Part shown: positions 1 to 3,756 of the stretch, piece by piece
How positions within the stretch are numbered: position 1 is the stretch's first letter
Layout: each line of letters starts with the position of its first letter
Assembly: GCA_052384575.1 (NCBI GenBank)
Contig: JBQSUQ010000023.1
Reading direction: 5' to 3' (one strand)
Length of the DNA stretch: 8,330 nucleotides
Origin: JBQSUQ01 sp052384575
GTDB lineage: Bacteria > Pseudomonadota > Gammaproteobacteria > Enterobacterales > Pasteurellaceae
Position numbers and translations under genes: made by a program
Notes under the pieces: model-generated
Told to the model about the DNA's origin: nothing
The model's input: the letters and a program-made list of their open reading frames with translations, nothing else
Database searches by the model: none

Positions 1-29
1 GAAGGTGGATTTTTACTTTAGTCTTTGAC

Positions 30-131
30 TTATTCGTCAAATTTACCTTTATTTTCTAAGCCAGTGACAACTTTGACACTAAGCCAGATGGCGAACATAA
101 CACCCACTATCCAAATTGCATAAAACATCAT
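30..131 (-). CDS. cydX: CydX, small subunit of cytochrome bd oxidase
   Basis: Small single-span membrane protein that associates with CydAB and stabilises the haem-containing oxidase in the inner membrane. Reading the minus strand gives 33 codons starting MMFYAIWIVGVMFAIWL and ending in a charged tail, NKGKFDE. This matches the CydX/YbgT plan: a short N-terminus with an aromatic/Trp-Ile motif, one hydrophobic helix (about residues 3-24) and a short polar tail with an acidic end. It begins 8 nt after the cydB stop. A strong AGGAG lies just upstream (136-140 on the plus strand, read in reverse). Two adjacent ATG codons are possible; the second (126-128) has the better 7-nt spacing and aligns best with the E. 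coli start, giving 32 residues. The gene falls below common length cut-offs, so it is easily missed. Position as third gene of a cydABX operon supports the call. Confidence 0.93.
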   Translation of the reverse strand: MMFYAIWIVGVMFAIWLSVKVVTGLENKGKFDE

Positions 132-139
132 TCGTCTCC

Positions 140-1276
140 TTAGTATAATGAGTTTTTGTTTTCTTCAATGAAGCTTTCATCAATACGACCAAACATTTTC
201 ATGTATGACCAAATTGTGTATGACAATGAGATAACGGTAAACACTAACGCAAAAATTAACATTAATTGAAGTGTTAATTGGCTAGATGTTGAATCCCACA
301 TTAACAAACTCATTTCTGGATAAGTAATTGATGGCATTACAAACGGGAACATCGCTACGCCGCAGGTTACAATGATACCTACCATTGTTAATGATGAGAA
401 TAAGAATGCAAAACCTGAACGATCTGCTTTTGAAGCCGCCATATTTAACAATGCAGACACAACCGCTAACGCAGGGAACACGTATAATACTGGCATTTCA
501 TTGTAATTTTTGAACCATGCACCAGATTCAATCGCCACCGTTTTACCTAATGGTGAAGAGACTGCATTGTGATCAATAACACTTGTTACAACGAAACCAT
601 CTTTGAAGAACAACCATACGCCCGCTAATACAAAAGTGACTAATGTCGCTAATGCACCAACTTGGCTAACAGATCTTGCTCGTTTACGTAAATCTGCTGT
701 GGTCTTCATTTGTAACCATGCTGCACCCTGTGTTGTTAACATAGATAAACTAATTAAACCACAAAGTAATGCAAATGGATTTAATAATTCAAAGAATGAA
801 CCAGTATATTTCACTTGCATAATATCGTTAAATTCAAATGGTACACCCTGTAATAAGTTACCAAATGCTACACCAAACACAAGTGAAGGAACAAAACCAC
901 CAACAAATAAACCAATATCCCATGCTTTACGCCATGTTGGGCTTTCAATTTTAGCGCGATACTCTAAACCGACAGGACGGAAGAATAAGGCAGCTAAAAC
1001 CAAAATCATTGCGATGTAAAAACCTGAGAAAGATACTGCATATACCATTGGCCATGCAGCAAACATAGCACCACCTGCGGTTAATAACCATACTTGGTTA
1101 CCATCCCAGTGAGGTGCGATGGTGTTAAGCATAATACGTTTTTCAACTTCTTTTTTACCTGTAAATGGTAATAAAGTTAAAACACCCATATCGAAACCAT
1201 CTGTAACCGAAAAACCGATTAACAAGACAATAACAAGCACCCACCAAATAAAGCGTAGAATTTCATAATCAATCAT
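140..1276 (-). CDS. cydB: Cytochrome bd ubiquinol oxidase subunit II
   Basis: CydB is the structural partner of CydA in the high-affinity bd quinol oxidase of the inner membrane, which reduces O2 to water without pumping protons. The product has 378 residues, close to the 379 of E. coli CydB, and is full length from MIDYEILRFIWW to the typical C-terminus ending NSLY. Family hallmarks are visible: TDGFDMG at about 25-31, APHWDGNQVW at 54-63 (including W57 and D58), FFRPVG near 98-103, GVAFGNLLQGVPF near 135-147, and TMWD/SSQLTL-like sequence (LLMWDSTSSQLTL) near 325-337. Several hydrophobic helices run through the protein. It starts 14 nt after the cydA stop with an AGGAG 7 nt before the ATG, so it is translated from the cydA message. 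No truncation or frameshift is seen. Confidence 0.98.
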   Translation of the reverse strand: MIDYEILRFIWWVLVIVLLIGFSVTDGFDMGVLTLLPFTGKKEVEKRIMLNTIAPHWDGNQVWLLTAGGAMFAAWPMVYAVSFSGFYIAMILVLAALFFRPVGLEYRAKIESPTWRKAWDIGLFVGGFVPSLVFGVAFGNLLQGVPFEFNDIMQVKYTGSFFELLNPFALLCGLISLSMLTTQGAAWLQMKTTADLRKRARSVSQVGALATLVTFVLAGVWLFFKDGFVVTSVIDHNAVSSPLGKTVAIESGAWFKNYNEMPVLYVFPALAVVSALLNMAASKADRSGFAFLFSSLTMVGIIVTCGVAMFPFVMPSITYPEMSLLMWDSTSSQLTLQLMLIFALVFTVISLSYTIWSYMKMFGRIDESFIEENKNSLY

Positions 1277-1290
1277 CTTCCAACTCCTAC

Positions 1291-2853
1291 TTATTTAGTT
1301 GATTGCTCAAAATAGTAACGACCTGTTTTTAATGAGCTTGGTCCTAAGCGACCATATTTGAACATTAAATACATTTCAGCCACTAAGAATACGGTGTAAA
1401 GCGCACAGATTAGGATAATAGAGAACCAAAGATCACCAGTGCCTAAATCTGAAGCTGCAACACCAACAGGTAACACATCTGTGATTGCCCATGGTTGACG
1501 ACCATATTCCGCTAAGAACCAACCTGACTCAATCGCAATCCATGGTAATGGTAAACTCCATAATAACGCTTTAAGTAATAATGGCGTTTTATGTGCTTTA
1601 TCACGTAGTGCTAATAAGAATGCGCCAAGGATTAATAAACCAATCACACCAGCTAAGCCTGCCATGATACGGAAAGACCAGAACAATGGTGCAACATTAG
1701 GAATACTGTCTTGTGCAGCAGATTTAATTTGAGATTCAGTTGCATCTACAACTTTATCTGTATAGCGTTTTAATAATAAGCCATAGCCTAAATCTTGACG
1801 GACTTCTAAGAATTTCGCTTTAGTTTGCTCATCAAGTTGACCCGCTTTTTTCTGCGCTCGTAATTCTTCTAGTAAACCATAAGCAAGCATACCATTACGA
1901 ACACGATTTTCATTACGTGCTTCTAATTCAATCAAACCTGGATATTGACCATCAAATGAACGAGTGGCAATAAGACCGCCCATCATTGGAATTGAAATTT
2001 CCATATCATTTTTACGTTCAGCTTGATTTGGCATTGCTAATAAATTCCAAGATGCTGGTGCAGGTTGAGTATGCCATTCTGCTTCCATCGCAGCAAATTT
2101 AACCGGCTGAGTTTTTACGATATCATAAGCTGATTCGTCACCTAAAATTACTACACCACCCGTTGCAACGATACCAAATGCGGATGCAATAGCGAAAGAA
2201 CGTTTTGCAAAACCAATATCACGTCCTTTTAAAATATAGAACGCGCTAATTGCTAATACAAACATTGAAGCTGCAACATAACCAGATGATAAGGTATGTA
2301 AGAATTTTGCTTGAGCCGTTGGGTTTAACCATAAATCAAGGAAACTTGTCATTTCCATTCGCATGGTTTCAAAATTAAATTCTGAACCTGCAGGGTATTG
2401 CATCCAACCGTTAGCAACTAAAATCCACATTGCTGATAGGTTTGAACCAATCGCGACACAGTAAGTTGCAAGTAGATGTTTTGCTTTTGATAAACGATCC
2501 CAACCGAATAAGAATAAACCAACGAAGGTTGATTCTAAGAAGAAAGCTAATAATGCTTCGATTGCTAATGGTGCACCGAAGATATCGCCTACATAGTGAG
2601 AATAATATGACCAGTTAGTACCAAATTGGAATTCCATTGTGATACCAGTTGTTACCCCAAGAGCAAAGTTAATAGCAAATAACTTACCCCAGAATTTTGT
2701 CATATCTTTATACACTTGTTTGCCTGTCATCACATAGACCGTTTCCATGATAGCAACAAGGAAAGAAAGACCTAATGTTAATGGTACAAACAAGAAGTGA
2801 TATAACGCAGTTAATGCAAACTGCAAACGAGAGAGTTCAACAACGTCTAACAT
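1291..2853 (-). CDS. cydA: Cytochrome bd ubiquinol oxidase subunit I
   Basis: CydA carries all three haems and the quinol-oxidising Q-loop of cytochrome bd, the terminal oxidase used at low oxygen. The product has 520 residues (E. coli 522). Visible ligands and channel residues fit the family: H19 (haem b595), H186 (haem b558), M397 in FRIM (counterpart of E. coli M393, the other b558 ligand), E99 and E107 in the haem b595/d pocket. The Q-loop begins near 250 with K252 and E257 and is of the long type, with a charged insertion at about 310-385. GRQPW is at 452-456. The ATG at 2851-2853 has AAGGAG with 7-nt spacing. The gene heads cydABX. The upstream region (2854-3321) carries candidate CRP, FNR and ArcA-type sites. 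A hairpin in the leader overlaps the ribosome binding site. Confidence 0.98.
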   Translation of the reverse strand: MLDVVELSRLQFALTALYHFLFVPLTLGLSFLVAIMETVYVMTGKQVYKDMTKFWGKLFAINFALGVTTGITMEFQFGTNWSYYSHYVGDIFGAPLAIEALLAFFLESTFVGLFLFGWDRLSKAKHLLATYCVAIGSNLSAMWILVANGWMQYPAGSEFNFETMRMEMTSFLDLWLNPTAQAKFLHTLSSGYVAASMFVLAISAFYILKGRDIGFAKRSFAIASAFGIVATGGVVILGDESAYDIVKTQPVKFAAMEAEWHTQPAPASWNLLAMPNQAERKNDMEISIPMMGGLIATRSFDGQYPGLIELEARNENRVRNGMLAYGLLEELRAQKKAGQLDEQTKAKFLEVRQDLGYGLLLKRYTDKVVDATESQIKSAAQDSIPNVAPLFWSFRIMAGLAGVIGLLILGAFLLALRDKAHKTPLLLKALLWSLPLPWIAIESGWFLAEYGRQPWAITDVLPVGVAASDLGTGDLWFSIILICALYTVFLVAEMYLMFKYGRLGPSSLKTGRYYFEQSTK

Positions 2854-2863
2854 CTCGCAACTC

Positions 2864-2882
2864 CTTGTAAATTTTCTACAAG
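2864..2882 (-). promoter_or_regulatory. Hairpin overlapping the cydA ribosome binding site
   Basis: On the minus strand the leader reads CTTGTA, 7 nt, TACAAG, then GAG. The 6-bp stem (2877-2882 with 2864-2869, possibly extended by one G-U pair) takes up the AAG of the AAGGAG Shine-Dalgarno sequence. The symmetry is seen directly; any effect on translation is inference, and the stem is short and AU-rich. Confidence 0.4.
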
Positions 2883-2951
2883 ATTACATCCGATTACTTC
2901 CAATAAGTAATCACCCCAAATTTCACTTTTGACATTACATCATAAGTAATC
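2883..2951 (-). repeat. Duplicated 18-nt module in the cyd leader
   Basis: The plus-strand sequence ATTACATCATAAGTAATC is present intact at 2934-2951. It recurs at 2883-2912 split after the eighth base by the 12-nt insert CGATTACTTCCA. The insert creates a perfect 8-bp inverted repeat with a 5-nt loop, GATTACTT (2892-2899) and AAGTAATC (2905-2912). The whole block lies between the candidate cyd promoters and the cydA start, so it would be transcribed. It could be an RNA structure or paired protein-binding sites. ATAAGTA occurs in both copies and, read in reverse (TACTTAT), fits the loose NarL/NarP heptamer TACYYMT, though without the usual 7-2-7 spacing. Confidence 0.6.
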
Positions 2952-3036
2952 TTTTGCACAAATTATTTTCACAACATTCACTACTTTGTAGAAAACATTA
3001 TCAAAATAACCCAAGATCGGTAGCATTCTACTACTT

Positions 3037-3081
3037 TTTATAAGGATAAAAAACAGAAAAAATGCTACATCGATCACATTT
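3037..3081 (-). promoter_or_regulatory. Candidate CRP-activated class II promoter for cydABX
   Basis: On the plus strand 3060-3081 reads AAATGCTA-CATCGA-TCACATTT, matching 14 of 16 outer positions of the CRP consensus AAATGTGA-N6-TCACATTT, with the right half perfect. A minus-strand -10 element TATAAA (3037-3042) would put +1 near 3030 and the CRP centre at about -40.5, within a base of the class II position of -41.5. The -35 region is poor (GCATTT), as is usual where CRP supplies it. This would give a cydA leader of about 177 nt. Motif match is observed; activation is inference. Confidence 0.55.
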
Positions 3082-3087
3082 TCGAAT

Positions 3088-3109
3088 TTAAATCAAAAAT
3101 AAATCAAAA
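3088..3109. repeat. Tandem 11-bp repeat upstream of cydA
   Basis: TTAAATCAAAA (3088-3098) is followed at once by ATAAATCAAAA (3099-3109), identical at 10 of 11 positions. The one-helical-turn period resembles the direct-repeat spacing of ArcA sites, but the core (TTTGATTTA on the minus strand) is not a good ArcA GTTAA match. The region is AT-rich, so chance similarity is possible. Confidence 0.35.
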
Positions 3110-3127
3110 TTACCATATCCATGATAT

Positions 3128-3169
3128 TTGATCTGTCGCAAATTATAGATTTTATTAACATTTTTGCAA
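3128..3169 (-). promoter_or_regulatory. Second candidate cydABX promoter with FNR- and ArcA-like elements
   Basis: On the minus strand a perfect -10 TATAAT (3142-3147) has a 16-bp spacer to TTGCAA (3164-3169), a 4/6 match to -35. The predicted start is near 3135. Within the spacer, TGTTAATAAA (3151-3160, minus strand) is 8/10 to the ArcA core WGTTAATTAW. Over the start lies TTGAT-CTGT-CGCAA (plus strand 3128-3141), an FNR-like site with one perfect and one 3/5 half. An FNR site at +1 would repress, which agrees with FNR repression and ArcA control of cydAB in E. coli. All are motif calls only. Confidence 0.4.
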
Positions 3170-3196
3170 CTAAAACATCATTTTGGTAATAAATAT

Positions 3197-3227
3197 AAAG
3201 CTAGATAAAAGTCGTAAAAAAGCTAGA
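3197..3227. repeat. Direct repeat AAAGCTAGA, 22-bp period
   Basis: AAAGCTAGA occurs at 3197-3205 and again at 3219-3227. The 22-bp period equals two helical turns, so the copies lie on the same face of the DNA, 95-125 bp before the small exported protein gene. They could be operator half-sites for that gene, but no known regulator is recognised. No convincing -35/-10 pair for the plus strand is seen; the stretch 3228-3282 is simply AT-rich. Confidence 0.4.
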
Positions 3228-3321
3228 CTTATATATAAAATTCTGATATGTTCGCCAAGCAATATTTTATAAAAAAGAAAATATGCTTTTAAAAATTAAA
3301 AGCTTAAAAGGAAAACTAATT

Positions 3322-3630
3322 ATGCCGGCTAAAATAACTATAAAATTAACCGCACTTTTTACATTTATTTTTATGAGTTTCTCTGCTTTTTCAGTGGAGA
3401 AAAATGATCAACAAGCTATTCCTGTTCAGTGTCAACAATTATTCAAAGAAACGGATAAATTGCTTGTTGAAGCACAGCGCCAACCTGGCACACATACACA
3501 ACTAAGCAAAATTCAAAATAAATTAAACCAAAGTAAAAAACAAATTTTACAAATGGAAGTGGCAACACAAATTAAGAGTTGTGACCAAGGTTTAGCAAAA
3601 TTAAGTCATCTTGATAAAAACAAAGACTAA
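3322..3630 (+). CDS. Small predicted exported protein of unknown function, two cysteines
   Basis: Encodes 102 residues from the ATG at 3322. I prefer this start to the in-frame ATG at 3283: it has AAAGGA about 10 nt upstream and gives a clean signal peptide. That peptide has a lysine-bearing N-terminus, a hydrophobic core (about residues 9-20) and an A-F-S site suggesting cleavage after S24. The mature part, about 78 residues, is polar and Gln/Lys-rich, probably alpha-helical, with just two cysteines (C37 and C87) that could form a periplasmic disulfide. There is no lipobox and no recognised catalytic motif. It resembles the small secreted DUF5339-type proteins of Pasteurellaceae, but I assign that only tentatively. 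It diverges from cydABX, stands alone and ends at a strong terminator. A DNA uptake core lies inside the signal peptide codons. Confidence 0.8.
   Translation: MPAKITIKLTALFTFIFMSFSAFSVEKNDQQAIPVQCQQLFKETDKLLVEAQRQPGTHTQLSKIQNKLNQSKKQILQMEVATQIKSCDQGLAKLSHLDKNKD
3349..3357 (-). other. DNA uptake signal sequence (Haemophilus type)
   Basis: Exact ACCGCACTT, the complement of the uptake core AAGTGCGGT, followed by a T run. It lies in the signal-peptide codons of the exported protein gene, encoding part of LTALF. In naturally competent Pasteurellaceae this sequence favours uptake of kin DNA. Confidence 0.9.
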
Positions 3631-3649
3631 TTTTTATCATATTCTTTAT

Positions 3650-3675
3650 AGCCTAGCTTTATCGCTAGGCTTTTT
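3650..3675 (+). terminator. Intrinsic terminator after the exported protein gene
   Basis: A perfect 8-bp stem AGCCTAGC (3650-3657) and GCTAGGCT (3664-3671) encloses a 6-nt loop. It is followed by a T run to 3675, starting 20 nt after the stop codon. It separates this gene from glnE, which therefore needs its own promoter. The reverse strand lacks a comparable T run. Confidence 0.9.
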
Positions 3676-3716
3676 CATTATAAGCAAAATCCAACTTCCC
3701 AAAAATGCGAATATCA

Positions 3717-3744
3717 TTGATAATAACAGTAGTTATTCTATTCT
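3717..3744 (+). promoter_or_regulatory. Candidate glnE promoter with embedded palindrome
   Basis: TTGATA (3717-3722, 5/6 to -35) lies 16 bp before TATTCT (3739-3744, 4/6 to -10). Transcription would start near 3751, only about 6 nt before the glnE ATG. Between the two boxes is the perfect inverted repeat AATAAC-AGTA-GTTATT (3722-3737), placed as an operator would be. The region 3676-3756 contains no other visible element. Confidence 0.35.
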
Positions 3745-3756
3745 CGCATCCTTGTT

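Noticed and set aside
1..29. Start of the next cyd operon gene (such as ybgE) after cydX
   Set aside because: No start codon or ribosome binding site is visible on the minus strand in these 29 bases; such a gene, if present, begins outside the window.
603..1019. Open plus-strand frame of 138 codons opposite cydB
   Set aside because: It lies entirely within the well-matched cydB coding sequence, and its translation shows no family features.
2430..2618. Open plus-strand frame of 62 codons opposite cydA
   Set aside because: Shadow of cydA; low-complexity Arg/Leu-rich translation and no ribosome binding site.
2894..2909. Full NarL/NarP 7-2-7 site
   Set aside because: The heptamer-like arms are separated by one base, not two, and one arm has a mismatch.
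2892..2912. Hairpin in the cyd leader as an intrinsic terminator or attenuator
   Set aside because: No T run follows the stem on the minus strand, and the stem is AT-rich.
3283..3321. Upstream ATG for the exported protein gene
   Set aside because: It adds a Lys-rich 13-residue extension before the signal peptide and has a poorer ribosome binding site than the ATG at 3322.
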